A DNA stretch of 64,000 nucleotides. It comes from Cytophagaceae bacterium (lineage in GTDB: Bacteria > Bacteroidota > Bacteroidia > Cytophagales > Spirosomataceae). Position numbers and translations under genes: made by a program. The stretch covers positions 1 through 64,000 of the forward strand of contig JAIXWL010000004.1 in NCBI GenBank assembly GCA_027491315.1, written 5' to 3'. Under the pieces are notes generated by a model. It had not been told where the DNA came from. It searched no databases and worked only from the letters and a program-made list of their open reading frames with translations. This document shows positions 8,570 to 18,311 of this stretch, one piece after another (positions within the stretch are counted from its first letter, which is position 1; every line of letters begins with the position of its first letter).

Positions 8570-11500
8570 ATGAACTTACGCCAACTACTTTATTTTAGCT
8601 TCGTCTTTTTTGGAATCATTTCCTGTAAAAGCAAAACTACCTTTGAACTATTGCCTAGTGATGAAACAGGCATTCATTTTTCTAATCAGATTGTCGAGAA
8701 TGATACACTGAGTATTTTGAAGTATGAATACCTATACAACGGTAGTGGGGTGGGAATGGGAGATTTTAATAATGACGGTTTATTGGATTTGTTTTTTTCG
8801 GGTAATCAAGCCAACGGTACTCTTTATCTTAATAGAGGGGAAATGAAGTTTGAGGATGTATCCAAAAAAGCAGGAATCGATACTAAAAACCGCTGGTGTG
8901 CGGGCGTTAGTGTGGTGGATATTAATGCGGATGGTCTTTTGGATGTCTATGTTTCCGTGACCCTAAAAAATGCAGATAAAGACCGTGAAAATTTGCTCTT
9001 TGTCAACCAAGGAATCAAAGAAGGTATTCCTACCTTTAAAGAAATGGCGGTTGAATATGGAATCAATGATAATGGCCATAGTCAGCATGCCGCTTTTTTT
9101 GATTATGATAAAGATGGGGATTTAGATTTATATGTTTTAACCGATAAAATAACCGAGTTCCCTTCCCTTTTTAGACCTAAGGTCAATGATGGTTCCTATC
9201 CGAATACGGATCGCTTGTACCGAAATGATTGGTCTGATGCGCTAAAACATCCTGTTTTTACCAATGTCTCAAAAGAAGCAGGAATCACCTTAGAGGGCTT
9301 TGGTTTGGGAATTAATATTTGTGATATCAATCAAGATAATTGGCCAGATATTTATGTGACCAATGACTACGTATCAGATGATATTTTATACATCAACAAT
9401 CAGAATGGCACATTTACGGATCAGTCCAAAGTTTACTTCAAACATACCAGTTTAAGTGCCATGGGAAATGACGTTGCTGACATCAATAATGATGGATTGG
9501 CGGATATAGTGGCATTGGACATGCTTCCCAAAAGTAATGACCGTAAAAAACAATTAGCTCCAGGAAACCATTATCAAACCTATTTGAATAGTGATACTTA
9601 TGGCTATACTTATCAATACATGCGAAATACCCTGCAATTAAATGCAGGGAAGCAAGCTAACGGTAAGCCGTATCCTTTTCAGGAAATTGGTTTGATGGCC
9701 GGTGTCGCTGAAACAGAATGGAGCTGGTGTCCTTCATTAGCTGATTTTGATAATGATGGTTATCGTGATTTACTGATCACCAACGGATTTCCAAAAGATG
9801 TAACCGATCGAGATTTTATGTCATATCAGGCTGAATCAAGAAGGTTAACATCGGAGGCTATCATGTTGGAAAAATTACCTGTGATCAAAATCAATAACTA
9901 TGCCTTTAAAAATATGGGGGGCTTGAAGTTTGATGATGTGAGTGCCAACTGGGGTATTAATGTAGCTTCATTCTCTAATGGTGCTGTTTATGGTGATTTA
10001 GACAATGATGGGGATTTAGATTATGTAGTTAATAATATCAATGATGAGGCTTTTGTTTACCGTAACAATACCATCGAGCAGGATAAGGAAAAATCACAGT
10101 TTTTACGTGTGAAGTTTGAAGGGAAAGGTAAAAATGTATTGGGAATTGGAGCTAAAATCGAGGGCGTTTTTGCTGATGGGTCTCGTTTTTATTATGAGAA
10201 TACTCCATATCGTGGTTATTTGTCGAGTGTAGAGACTGTTGCCCATATTGGTTTAGGGTCCAAATTGGCGATCAAAGAAATGCGCATTTTCTGGCCTAAT
10301 GACTCCATTCAAGTGATTAAAAATCCGGGTAAGAATAAAGTCATTCAAGTTAAGATCAGTGATGCCAAATTACCTGTTCAAAGTATGTTTGATCAAGTAA
10401 AGCCTCTTTTGGAGGATATCAGTGAAAGCCTACAATTGACAGATGTGCACAAAGAATATGATTTTGTCGATTTCAATTTTCAGAGTTTAATTCCTTATAA
10501 ACTTTCTCAATTAGGTCCAGGCTGTTCTGTCGGCGATATTAATGGAGATGGGTTAGAGGACTTTTTTGTAGGAGGAGCTAAGTTTTATTCTGGATTATTT
10601 TACCTACAGCAAGCTAATGGACACTTTATTACAAAGCCATTGGATGGAGTACAAGAGCAACCCAAAAAAATGGGTGAAGATTTAGGTTCTTTATTGGCTG
10701 ATTTTGATCGAGATGGGGATTTAGATTTGTATATAACACGTGGTGGTACCGAGGATAAAGCCAACTCTCCAAGTTTTCAAGACGTGCTGTACAAGAATGA
10801 TGGAAAGGGGAATTTTACCTTGGATACGCAAGCCTTGCCTAGTTTCTTGGAAAGTAATTCGGCAGTAAGGTCCGTTGATTTTGATCGAGATGGGGATTTG
10901 GATTTATTTGTCAGTGGAAGAAATGTGCCTTTTGAATATCCAAAGGGAACCGTTTCTAGATTATTACGTAATGATTCTAAACCAGGGCAAATAAAATTTA
11001 GTGATCAAACAGCTCAATGGGCACCGGAATTATTGAATGAATCCTTAATCTGTGACGCTATTTGGTCAGATGTCAATCAAGATGGTTGGGTGGATTTGGT
11101 ATTGGCTGGTGAATATTTACCGATTCAGGTTTTTGAAAACCAAAAGGCCAAATTGAAAAAATTAAGTGAAACGGGATTGGAGAAATATACGGGATTATGG
11201 GCTTCTATTACCAGTGCTGATTTTGATCAAGATGGAGATATGGACTTTATCGCAGGAAATATGGGTAAAAACACCATTTTACGTGCTAATAGCAAGCAGC
11301 CTGTTGAAATTGTTCATGGAGATCTGGATGGTAATGGCTTATACGATATTTTCCCTTTTGTGTACTTTCAAGGACCGAAAGGATTGTATGAATCTTATCC
11401 ATTGTTTGGAAAGGACGATACGCATAAGCAATTAAATGCTACACGAGCTCGCTATGTCTATTATAAAGACTTTGGAAAAGCCAAACAAGAGAATTTATTT

Positions 11501-12061
11501 ACCGATGCTGAAAAGCAGAAATCCTCAAAATTGTCTTTCACGGAGAATGCATCGGTTTATATCGAGAATTTAGGGAAAGGTAAATTTGCGGTACACGAAC
11601 TTCCTGCGATGGCACAAGTTTCGGCCCTGAACGGCATGCAGGTTATTGATATTAACCAAGATGGTTATTTAGACGTGCTGTTTGTAGGGAATAATTTTGG
11701 GAATGAAGTCTCCACAGGAAGGTATGATGCCTCTAATGGAGGAGTACTTTTGGGAAATGGAAAAGGTAAATTCACCTACCAAGCTAATTCAGGCTTATTT
11801 GTTCCAAGTGACGCGAAAGCATTGGTGAGTATTCGTTTAGCCAAGGATCAATTAGCTTTCATTGCCCTTCAAAATAGAGGAGCGATGCATGTGTTTAAAC
11901 CTGTAAAGAATTTTGTTTCTTTGGCCCAAGCTGGAAAGGATTTCACCTACCAATATTTAGGGAAGAAACAAAAAGTAAATTGGAATTATGGCTCATCTTA
12001 TTTGAGTCAAAGTTCCTTAGCTCAAAGCTTTGTTCCCAAGGGGGCGACCTTAGCGAATTAA
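8570..12061 (+). CDS. Giant FG-GAP/VCBS and ASPIC/UnbV (CRTAC1-type) lipoprotein
   Basis: This is a 1163-residue surface or periplasmic lipoprotein. The lipobox is IISC (Cys19). The body is built from FG-GAP/VCBS blades with integrin-like calcium loops of the form DxNxDGxxD, such as DFNNDGLLDLFF, DINADGLLDVYV and DYDKDGDLDLYV, repeated at least ten times and split in two halves. In the middle (about 505-600) lies an ASPIC/UnbV domain with KNVLGIGAKIEG and YRGYLSSVETVAHIGLG. This layout is that of CRTAC1-like proteins, thought to be calcium-dependent binding or adhesion beta-propellers; the actual ligand is unknown. It follows the susCD terminator by 27 bp and may have its own promoter. It overlaps the convergent gene at 12050 by 12 nt. 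A paralogue lies at 34507. Confidence 0.88.
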   Translation: MNLRQLLYFSFVFFGIISCKSKTTFELLPSDETGIHFSNQIVENDTLSILKYEYLYNGSGVGMGDFNNDGLLDLFFSGNQANGTLYLNRGEMKFEDVSKKAGIDTKNRWCAGVSVVDINADGLLDVYVSVTLKNADKDRENLLFVNQGIKEGIPTFKEMAVEYGINDNGHSQHAAFFDYDKDGDLDLYVLTDKITEFPSLFRPKVNDGSYPNTDRLYRNDWSDALKHPVFTNVSKEAGITLEGFGLGINICDINQDNWPDIYVTNDYVSDDILYINNQNGTFTDQSKVYFKHTSLSAMGNDVADINNDGLADIVALDMLPKSNDRKKQLAPGNHYQTYLNSDTYGYTYQYMRNTLQLNAGKQANGKPYPFQEIGLMAGVAETEWSWCPSLADFDNDGYRDLLITNGFPKDVTDRDFMSYQAESRRLTSEAIMLEKLPVIKINNYAFKNMGGLKFDDVSANWGINVASFSNGAVYGDLDNDGDLDYVVNNINDEAFVYRNNTIEQDKEKSQFLRVKFEGKGKNVLGIGAKIEGVFADGSRFYYENTPYRGYLSSVETVAHIGLGSKLAIKEMRIFWPNDSIQVIKNPGKNKVIQVKISDAKLPVQSMFDQVKPLLEDISESLQLTDVHKEYDFVDFNFQSLIPYKLSQLGPGCSVGDINGDGLEDFFVGGAKFYSGLFYLQQANGHFITKPLDGVQEQPKKMGEDLGSLLADFDRDGDLDLYITRGGTEDKANSPSFQDVLYKNDGKGNFTLDTQALPSFLESNSAVRSVDFDRDGDLDLFVSGRNVPFEYPKGTVSRLLRNDSKPGQIKFSDQTAQWAPELLNESLICDAIWSDVNQDGWVDLVLAGEYLPIQVFENQKAKLKKLSETGLEKYTGLWASITSADFDQDGDMDFIAGNMGKNTILRANSKQPVEIVHGDLDGNGLYDIFPFVYFQGPKGLYESYPLFGKDDTHKQLNATRARYVYYKDFGKAKQENLFTDAEKQKSSKLSFTENASVYIENLGKGKFAVHELPAMAQVSALNGMQVIDINQDGYLDVLFVGNNFGNEVSTGRYDASNGGVLLGNGKGKFTYQANSGLFVPSDAKALVSIRLAKDQLAFIALQNRGAMHVFKPVKNFVSLAQAGKDFTYQYLGKKQKVNWNYGSSYLSQSSLAQSFVPKGATLAN

Positions 12062-13528
12062 GTTTTTAAAATAGGTCAGTTGGAGACCAGGAGTCAATTT
12101 GGTTCCTGGTTTCACTGCACCAAATTGATAATTTCCCAAAACAATGTCGATATCTCCATCTTTATCTACATCTCCTGCATCCATGCAGATATAATGACCG
12201 CCATTGCCAATATTTAAATTACTGACCTGAAAGGTCATATTGCCTTGATTCTGAAAATATAAAAAGTTTTCATTGCGACCTTTATCGTTTTCTGCAAAAA
12301 ATGCAATCATGGCTAAATCTAAATCTCCATCTTGGTCAAAGTCCCTCGCCACGGTTTTTGATGCTCCATAAGATGGATAAAAATAGCCTTCTTTAAAATT
12401 GTTTCTGCCGTCATTGAGGTATACATGAACACCATGAAAAGCTTTTTTGGAGCGAGAATAATCGGCATTATCGCCATTGGAAACAATGATGTCATCATGT
12501 CCATCTTTGTTCATATCAGCCACTTCCATATAACTACTTCCAAAGACGGAGTCAAATTGAAGTAATGGCTTCTCCACGAAAATACCTTGTCCTTTATTGA
12601 TGAATAAAGAAACACCTTCCCTAGATTGGGCCATTAAGACCAATAAGTCAGGCTTTCCATCACCCGTGTAATCTTTTATGACCACATTTCGAGCTCCTGC
12701 TTGGGCTTTTAAAAGATGCCGATTTTTGTTTTTTCCATCAATCCACGTTAACTGACCACGTTCAAACCCATATTCACAAATCACAAAATCCTGGACACCA
12801 TCAGCATTGAAGTCACTGATTTGAATATCTACTGGACGTTTAAGGGAATCCACCAGGGCTTCCATTTTGCCTTTAGGATTAATTCCATACATCGTCCCGA
12901 TTTTCTCATCATTGGGATACATTTTGCCAATGGCCAATAGGTAGGGCTTTCCTGCTAAAATTTGAGTTAAGGCTACAGGGCTTTGAGTTTCTATCGTATT
13001 TTTAACTTTTTTGTTGGCGTCCATCACCCACAAGGTCCGATTGCGTGTTCCTGCCCAAATTTCGGGTTTGTCTGGATGGATTCGCAAGGATATTACGACA
13101 CCTAGTTGGTCCGTTTTTGAAATATAGGATTCTTCTTTAAAATGTAAGGTTGAAGTGCTAATTGGACTTCTTTGTTTTTGTGGAATAGGTTTTTCTGGGG
13201 CATTTTTGACGTAATAATCCACGATCAACTGCCAATCTTCCTCACTTATTTTTGGATCTAGGGGATAGATATCCATGGCCATGGCACTTTGATATTGCTC
13301 CTCTGATATACGCGTCATCAATTGAAAACGATCTCCAATACCCAAGCGATAACCCATTTCGGGTAAAACACCTTCTTTCCAAGTTTTTTTATCTAATAAG
13401 GAAGGATCTGGGAATTTATGGCAAGAAGAACAGGTCTCCTTGGCAAGAGCTTCACTTTTTTCATCCGCACTTTGTTTACAAGCTGTAAAAACAGTAGAGA
13501 AAATAAATAGGAAGGTAATGAATCGCAT
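12050..13528 (-). CDS. Lipoprotein with c-type haem motif and FG-GAP/VCBS beta-propeller
   Basis: A signal sequence with lipobox FTAC is followed closely by CSSCH, the covalent haem-binding motif of c-type cytochromes, in a short region (ETCSSCHKFPDPSLLDKKTWKEG) that resembles a mini cytochrome c domain. A methionine in LPEMGYRL could be the distal ligand. The remaining 400 residues are VCBS/FG-GAP blades with calcium loops (DFNADGVQDF, DYTGDGKPDL, DMNKDGHDDI, DFDQDGDLDL, DVDKDGDIDI). I place the start at MRFITFLF because it gives a compact signal peptide and a TAACATG junction with the upstream gene, as at 15842; the alternative ATG at 13540 overlaps that gene by 11 nt. The combination suggests a redox-active or haem-tethered binding protein, but the substrate is unknown. 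Confidence 0.82.
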   Translation of the reverse strand: MRFITFLFIFSTVFTACKQSADEKSEALAKETCSSCHKFPDPSLLDKKTWKEGVLPEMGYRLGIGDRFQLMTRISEEQYQSAMAMDIYPLDPKISEEDWQLIVDYYVKNAPEKPIPQKQRSPISTSTLHFKEESYISKTDQLGVVISLRIHPDKPEIWAGTRNRTLWVMDANKKVKNTIETQSPVALTQILAGKPYLLAIGKMYPNDEKIGTMYGINPKGKMEALVDSLKRPVDIQISDFNADGVQDFVICEYGFERGQLTWIDGKNKNRHLLKAQAGARNVVIKDYTGDGKPDLLVLMAQSREGVSLFINKGQGIFVEKPLLQFDSVFGSSYMEVADMNKDGHDDIIVSNGDNADYSRSKKAFHGVHVYLNDGRNNFKEGYFYPSYGASKTVARDFDQDGDLDLAMIAFFAENDKGRNENFLYFQNQGNMTFQVSNLNIGNGGHYICMDAGDVDKDGDIDIVLGNYQFGAVKPGTKLTPGLQLTYFKNLIR

Positions 13529-13529
13529 G

Positions 13530-15842
13530 TTATTGAACATTGGTATTTTGAACGGCGGTTGAATCTATGCCCACTTTACCACTGCAGGTAAAATCGAACA
13601 CAAATTTTTCTGGTTTTAAGAAAGGCATTTTTCTGTACCCTTCAATGGCTAATGATTGATCTGAATAAACTTTTTCCATGAATTTGGCATAAGCAGGCAT
13701 GGCCATTTTAGCCCCTTGACCTAAGGCAAGAGATCTGAAGTGAATGCTTCGGTCATCTCCACCTACCCAAACCCCTGCTACTAATTTCTGGGTTACTCCC
13801 ATGAACCACCCATCAGAAAAGTTAGAGGTAGTACCTGTTTTAGCTCCTATTTCATTCCCTGCTACAATGGATGTTCTTCTTAAGCCCTCCGCAGTACCTC
13901 CTGGTTCCTGTACTGCACCCTGTAACATATACGTCATCAGATAAGCTGTTTCTGGTTTAATAACGGCTTTAGCTGTTGGGGAAAATTCACGAAGTACATT
14001 GCCTACTTTATCGGTAATTTTTAAAATCAAAATAGGCTCAATTCTTTCTCCTCCATTGGCAAAAGTACTGTAGGCAGATACTTGCTCGAACACAGATACT
14101 TCAGAGGCTCCTAAGCAAAGGGATGGGCCCTCATATAAGGGACTGGAGATGCCGGCCTTATGGGCAAATTCTGCAATTTTTTGAGGCCCCATTTCTTTCA
14201 TTAATTTAGCTGAAATGGTATTGATGGATAAGGCCATGGCTCTTCTTAATTTGAGTTTTTCATAGCTATATTTCCCATCAGAATTGGAAGGTGTCCATGT
14301 TCCATTGGTGAGGCCATCTTCTTCCCCAAAAGTCACGGGTTCATCAATCAGCTCATCACAAGGAGTGGCAATTTCATTTTCTATGGCTGCCCCGTAAACA
14401 AAAGGCTTAAAGGTTGAACCAGGCTGTCTTTTACTTTGGGTAATGTGGTCAAACTTAAAGTATTTGTAGTTAATACCCCCAATCCATGCTTTTACGTGGC
14501 CATTGGTTGGATCCATGGCCATAAAGCCACAATTCAATATTCTTTTATAATAATTTAATGAATCCATGGAGCTCATGGTCGTATCGATATCTCCTTGGTA
14601 AGAAAATACAGTCATTTTTACTTTCCGATTTAATTCTTCCCACACCTTAAATTCATCGTTATTAAAAGCTGACATCAATTCACGGTATCTGTCAGTGCGT
14701 TTCATGGCATCTTTCAAGAAGCCTTTGATTTCCTTCATTTCTTCGTTTACCCATGGATTTCTACCTTTCCAATGTGAATAGAATAGACTTTGCTCCGCTT
14801 TCATGTGTTCCTGAATGGACTCTTCCGCATATTTTTGCATGCGGGAATCGATACTGGTATAAATGCGTAAGCCAGAAGTATATAAGTTAATCTGCTGGTC
14901 TTCCGGTCGATCGGCATTGATTTCTTTGATGATGGATACTATTTGTTTACGGATACTTTCTCTGAAATAGGGTGCTGCGCCGGTATTTTGATTTTCAACC
15001 TTAAACTTTAGGTTCAAAGGGCTTTCCATCATAGCACGAGCTTCCTCCTCCAACACATAATCATATTTGGCTAATTGGCCTAAAACGACATTCCTTCTTT
15101 CTAAGGTTTTTTCAGGTCTAATCCTTGGGTCGTACAAAGATGGATTTTGCAATAATCCAATTAAAGTAGCGGCTTCGGGTAAGGTGACTGTTTTGACATC
15201 CTTTTGAAAATAGGTCCTACAAGCCACTTGAATCCCGTAGGCATTATTACCAAAACTTACCTCATTGAGGTACATGGCCATAATTTCCTGTTTGGTATAG
15301 CGTCTTTCTAATTTGATGGCTAGTATCCATTCTTTTACCTTAGCAATAGCCGTTTTCAAACCTCCAATTTTCATGAGTAAACCCATATACAAGGGGTCGT
15401 CTTCCCCAAATTCCACCGAACGGGTATGAAACAAGTTTTTGGCTAATTGTTGAGATATGGTACTACCCCCACCAGAAGTTCCTAAGCTTAAAACGACACG
15501 CATCATGGAGCGCATATCAATACCCGAATGAGTAGTGAATCGGGCATCTTCCGTGGCCATTAGGGTATTGATGATGGTCGGAGATAGATCTTCGAACTCA
15601 ACGGGATTTCGGTTTTCTCTAAAGTATTTGCCAATTTCTTGTCCATCCTCTGAAATCAATAATGAAGCCTCTTGGCTTTTTGGATTTTCCAATTCATAAA
15701 GGCTGGGCATGCCGCCAAACAGCCATAGAAAATTGAAATTGACGGCAGTTATAAACAGGACCACAAATAGGGTAGAGCCTACAAGAAATTTATACGTAAA
15801 TCGAATCAGTTTTAGATATTTTCCCTCTTCAAATTCGAACAT
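13530..15842 (-). CDS. mrcA: Class A penicillin-binding protein 1A (glycosyltransferase/transpeptidase)
   Basis: This enzyme polymerises and cross-links peptidoglycan at the inner membrane. The 770-residue protein has one N-terminal membrane anchor (about 18-45). A GT51 glycosyltransferase domain follows with catalytic Glu98 in TEDARF, the motif GGSTISQQLAKNLF (125-138) and YLNEVSFGNNAYGI (191-204). The penicillin-binding transpeptidase domain has S476-TFK, S539-IN and K668-TGT. It follows porW after a single base (TAACATG) and precedes the haem/FG-GAP lipoprotein with the same junction, so the three are probably one operon. The symbol is given by class; ponA would be equally apt. Confidence 0.94.
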   Translation of the reverse strand: MFEFEEGKYLKLIRFTYKFLVGSTLFVVLFITAVNFNFLWLFGGMPSLYELENPKSQEASLLISEDGQEIGKYFRENRNPVEFEDLSPTIINTLMATEDARFTTHSGIDMRSMMRVVLSLGTSGGGSTISQQLAKNLFHTRSVEFGEDDPLYMGLLMKIGGLKTAIAKVKEWILAIKLERRYTKQEIMAMYLNEVSFGNNAYGIQVACRTYFQKDVKTVTLPEAATLIGLLQNPSLYDPRIRPEKTLERRNVVLGQLAKYDYVLEEEARAMMESPLNLKFKVENQNTGAAPYFRESIRKQIVSIIKEINADRPEDQQINLYTSGLRIYTSIDSRMQKYAEESIQEHMKAEQSLFYSHWKGRNPWVNEEMKEIKGFLKDAMKRTDRYRELMSAFNNDEFKVWEELNRKVKMTVFSYQGDIDTTMSSMDSLNYYKRILNCGFMAMDPTNGHVKAWIGGINYKYFKFDHITQSKRQPGSTFKPFVYGAAIENEIATPCDELIDEPVTFGEEDGLTNGTWTPSNSDGKYSYEKLKLRRAMALSINTISAKLMKEMGPQKIAEFAHKAGISSPLYEGPSLCLGASEVSVFEQVSAYSTFANGGERIEPILILKITDKVGNVLREFSPTAKAVIKPETAYLMTYMLQGAVQEPGGTAEGLRRTSIVAGNEIGAKTGTTSNFSDGWFMGVTQKLVAGVWVGGDDRSIHFRSLALGQGAKMAMPAYAKFMEKVYSDQSLAIEGYRKMPFLKPEKFVFDFTCSGKVGIDSTAVQNTNVQ

Positions 15843-15843
15843 G

Positions 15844-17958
15844 TTAGTTTTTATTTTTGGTATAGGCTTTTAACAAAGCTTCTGCCTCGGTTGTTAATGG
15901 GCTTTTTGGGAAAGCCTGAATGAAGTTTTTTAAATTATCTTGGTAACTGGTATATTCCTTTAGGCCACCATAGCAAAGCGCTTTTAAAAATACGACTTTA
16001 TCTTCTAAGTTACTACCCGGAAATTGTTGTAAGATTTGCTGACATTGCCGCGAGGCTTCAGAATAATTAGTAGCCTTAAATTGAGCATAAGCTAATTCAT
16101 AGGCTTTTTGTGCCGCTAATTCATTGCTTTCTGTTAAACTACCATTTTCAATTTTCAATATTAATTGTTTGAAATAGGCAGTTGGGAATCGATCAAATAA
16201 AACACTGCGGTAGTTTTTTTGCTCTGGAGAATCTTTGACAGTACTTAGATATAATAGATACAGGGCTTCCGCCTCATGGCTCGTGGTGGGGAAATTGGTC
16301 AAAAGCTTTTTTAATAATTTGCTAGCCTCTTCTTTTTCACCCAATTCCAATCGGACAAATTTGCCTAGCTCAAACAAGGCATCTTCTTGTCGTTTTTTTA
16401 CTTGGGCGATTTGTTCTACACTTTTTGGTATGGTATTCAACCAAATTTGTAAGGAATCAATTTGGGCTGGATTATTGCTATTTACTTTGGTATTTTCTGT
16501 CGAAGTATTCGTTGTGTTTTGGGTTAAGTCCACAATCCGATTCGTCAGGTTATTATTTTTATTTTTTCGATTCCAAAAATCTTCTAAAGTTCTTGGTCCC
16601 CATTTATTGGTAAATTCCTGTTGACCTTGCATTCTTGCTTGGTCATTATGGAAATAGAAACTTTGTTGTTCTGGGCTAGGAGCTCTTCGTGTATAGACTA
16701 CATTACTTACCGCAGCCATGGTTTTGCTTTGTAAGAAATCTGCTTTCCTTTGTTGCCTTTTTTGTTTCTTTTGGTAAAGTTCGCTTAAGTCAGCCAGCGA
16801 CATTTGGCTTAAATTTAGTAAGGAGTCTTGCTGACCTACGGTTTTACTTAGTTGCAAATAAGTTGACCAAGTACTTTTTAATTTTTGCGTAGCGCTGTAG
16901 GACGGATGATTAGGCGATAAATAGGTGGCTGCACTGTCATAATATTTTGCCGCCTCATCAAAACGTTTTAATTGCTGGGCAAATAGATTAGCCAATTGTA
17001 GATAAAGTTCCCCGCGATCGCCAGCACTTTTTCCTCCTTTTGTCCAATAATCTTTAGCTTTCTCAAAATCCTTATTTTTAAAATAGATTTCACCTAAAGC
17101 CGAATATAAAGCGGGTACATGATCTTGATTTTTCGGCTCCCGAATCATTTTTTCTAATTCTTCTGGGGCATTGTTCAGTTTATGAACTGCCAGGGTAGCA
17201 TTGAATTGTAATTCATAACTGGCTTTTGATTTTTTACAAGCAGCATAATTTTCCAAAGCTAGTTTGTTTTTACCTTGGGATTCAAATAACTGACCAAGAA
17301 TAAAATACAAGCGGGCTTTTTCTTCCCCAGAAGAAAGGGAAGGAAGTGTTTCCTCCAGTAAGGCAATCGTGGGGATTATTTCATTTTTACTTTGATGGTA
17401 AAAGGCCCTTGAAAGTAAATAATTATTTTTTTGACTTTGGTTTAAGTCTAAACTTTGAATGAATTCACCGACCTTTTCGGCCGAAACAAAATCATGCTGA
17501 TGGATGTAAATTTGGTATAAATGAATCAGAGAGGTACTTTGGGAACGCGGGTCATTGTCGATTGAGTTGACAAATTTGAAAGTCTCTAAAGCATTTTTAT
17601 AATCTTTTTTGATGTACCTACCCCAACCGATTAAGGTATAGGCATCATCGATATAATTGGAATTTTGGTGGCGGTCGATGACTAAAGAGGCCTTTTTGAT
17701 TACCTGATCAATGTCCGAAGCATGTTGTTGGCCAAAGGTTGAGTCTACCTTAGGAATAATGGGTAATATGGATTTGTAATCTTCTTTGCGCTCCTCCCAA
17801 AATTTCTTTTGTATGGTTTTTTTTAGTCGATCCGCCTGCCAAATCGCATTATATTTGGCATTTAGGTTATGAAAAGCGACGGCAGCTGGTTTCGTGCTTT
17901 GTTGAGAACAAGCACTCACTAGGGCTAATAAAGCAAGAAGCCAATAACGTCTTATCAT
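15844..17958 (-). CDS. porW: Type IX secretion system TPR lipoprotein PorW/SprE
   Basis: PorW (SprE in Flavobacterium) is an outer-membrane TPR lipoprotein needed for type IX secretion and gliding. Support here: a lipobox VSAC, then the family-typical opening FHNLNAKYNAIWQADRLK and YKSILPIIP, followed by many tetratricopeptide helices (YIDDAYTLIGWGRYIKKDYKNALETF; ALYSALGEIYFKNKDFEKAKDYW). A low-complexity Asn/Thr region (about 470-500) separates two TPR blocks, and a last block sits at the C-terminus. I prefer the start MIRRYWLL at 17958 because it gives a standard lipoprotein signal; an ATG four codons upstream (17970) is possible. The next gene, a PBP1A, begins one base after the stop. Confidence 0.85.
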   Translation of the reverse strand: MIRRYWLLALLALVSACSQQSTKPAAVAFHNLNAKYNAIWQADRLKKTIQKKFWEERKEDYKSILPIIPKVDSTFGQQHASDIDQVIKKASLVIDRHQNSNYIDDAYTLIGWGRYIKKDYKNALETFKFVNSIDNDPRSQSTSLIHLYQIYIHQHDFVSAEKVGEFIQSLDLNQSQKNNYLLSRAFYHQSKNEIIPTIALLEETLPSLSSGEEKARLYFILGQLFESQGKNKLALENYAACKKSKASYELQFNATLAVHKLNNAPEELEKMIREPKNQDHVPALYSALGEIYFKNKDFEKAKDYWTKGGKSAGDRGELYLQLANLFAQQLKRFDEAAKYYDSAATYLSPNHPSYSATQKLKSTWSTYLQLSKTVGQQDSLLNLSQMSLADLSELYQKKQKRQQRKADFLQSKTMAAVSNVVYTRRAPSPEQQSFYFHNDQARMQGQQEFTNKWGPRTLEDFWNRKNKNNNLTNRIVDLTQNTTNTSTENTKVNSNNPAQIDSLQIWLNTIPKSVEQIAQVKKRQEDALFELGKFVRLELGEKEEASKLLKKLLTNFPTTSHEAEALYLLYLSTVKDSPEQKNYRSVLFDRFPTAYFKQLILKIENGSLTESNELAAQKAYELAYAQFKATNYSEASRQCQQILQQFPGSNLEDKVVFLKALCYGGLKEYTSYQDNLKNFIQAFPKSPLTTEAEALLKAYTKNKN

Positions 17959-18049
17959 GTGGGAAACCAAAATTGTTCAAATTTACAATTTATCTCAACG
18001 AAAAAGGGATAAATTTAGCATGGCTTTACGATTAATTTAATTCAAATAC

Positions 18050-18235
18050 ATGAACTCTTACCAAAAATTCATTGGAGCGGCCTTTCAAATGTTGGTTACC
18101 ATCCTATTAGGGGTTTGGTTAGGTCGATATTTGGATGGGTATTTTGAATTGGATAAACCCTGGCTGACCATCGTTTTTTCCTTGGGTTCCATCATTTTTT
18201 CCATGCTTGGTTTGATTCGCAGTTTGCCAAAATAA
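18050..18235 (+). CDS. atpZ: AtpZ/AtpI-family small membrane protein
   Basis: A 61-residue protein with two membrane segments and the family pattern GVWLGRYLDGYFELDKPWLTIVFSLGSIIFSMLGLIR, as in the ATPase_gene1 group usually found at the head of ATP synthase operons. Such proteins are thought to aid F0 assembly or carry Mg/Ca ions. Oddly, it is not next to the F0 genes here: those lie about 6 kb away on the other strand, and this gene stands 76 bp before mrdA. No promoter with both boxes was found. Confidence 0.8.
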   Translation: MNSYQKFIGAAFQMLVTILLGVWLGRYLDGYFELDKPWLTIVFSLGSIIFSMLGLIRSLPK

Positions 18236-18311
18236 TTGCGATTTAGCTCGATTTATAAGCCGAGATATTTCTGTAAATTGCTGAGATTTTTCATATTAAC
18301 TCCATTTTTCC

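Noticed and set aside
16235-16624. 129-codon plus-strand frame opposite porW
   Set aside because: It lies wholly inside the well supported porW gene on the other strand, has an odd Cys/Phe/Leu-rich composition and no family signal.
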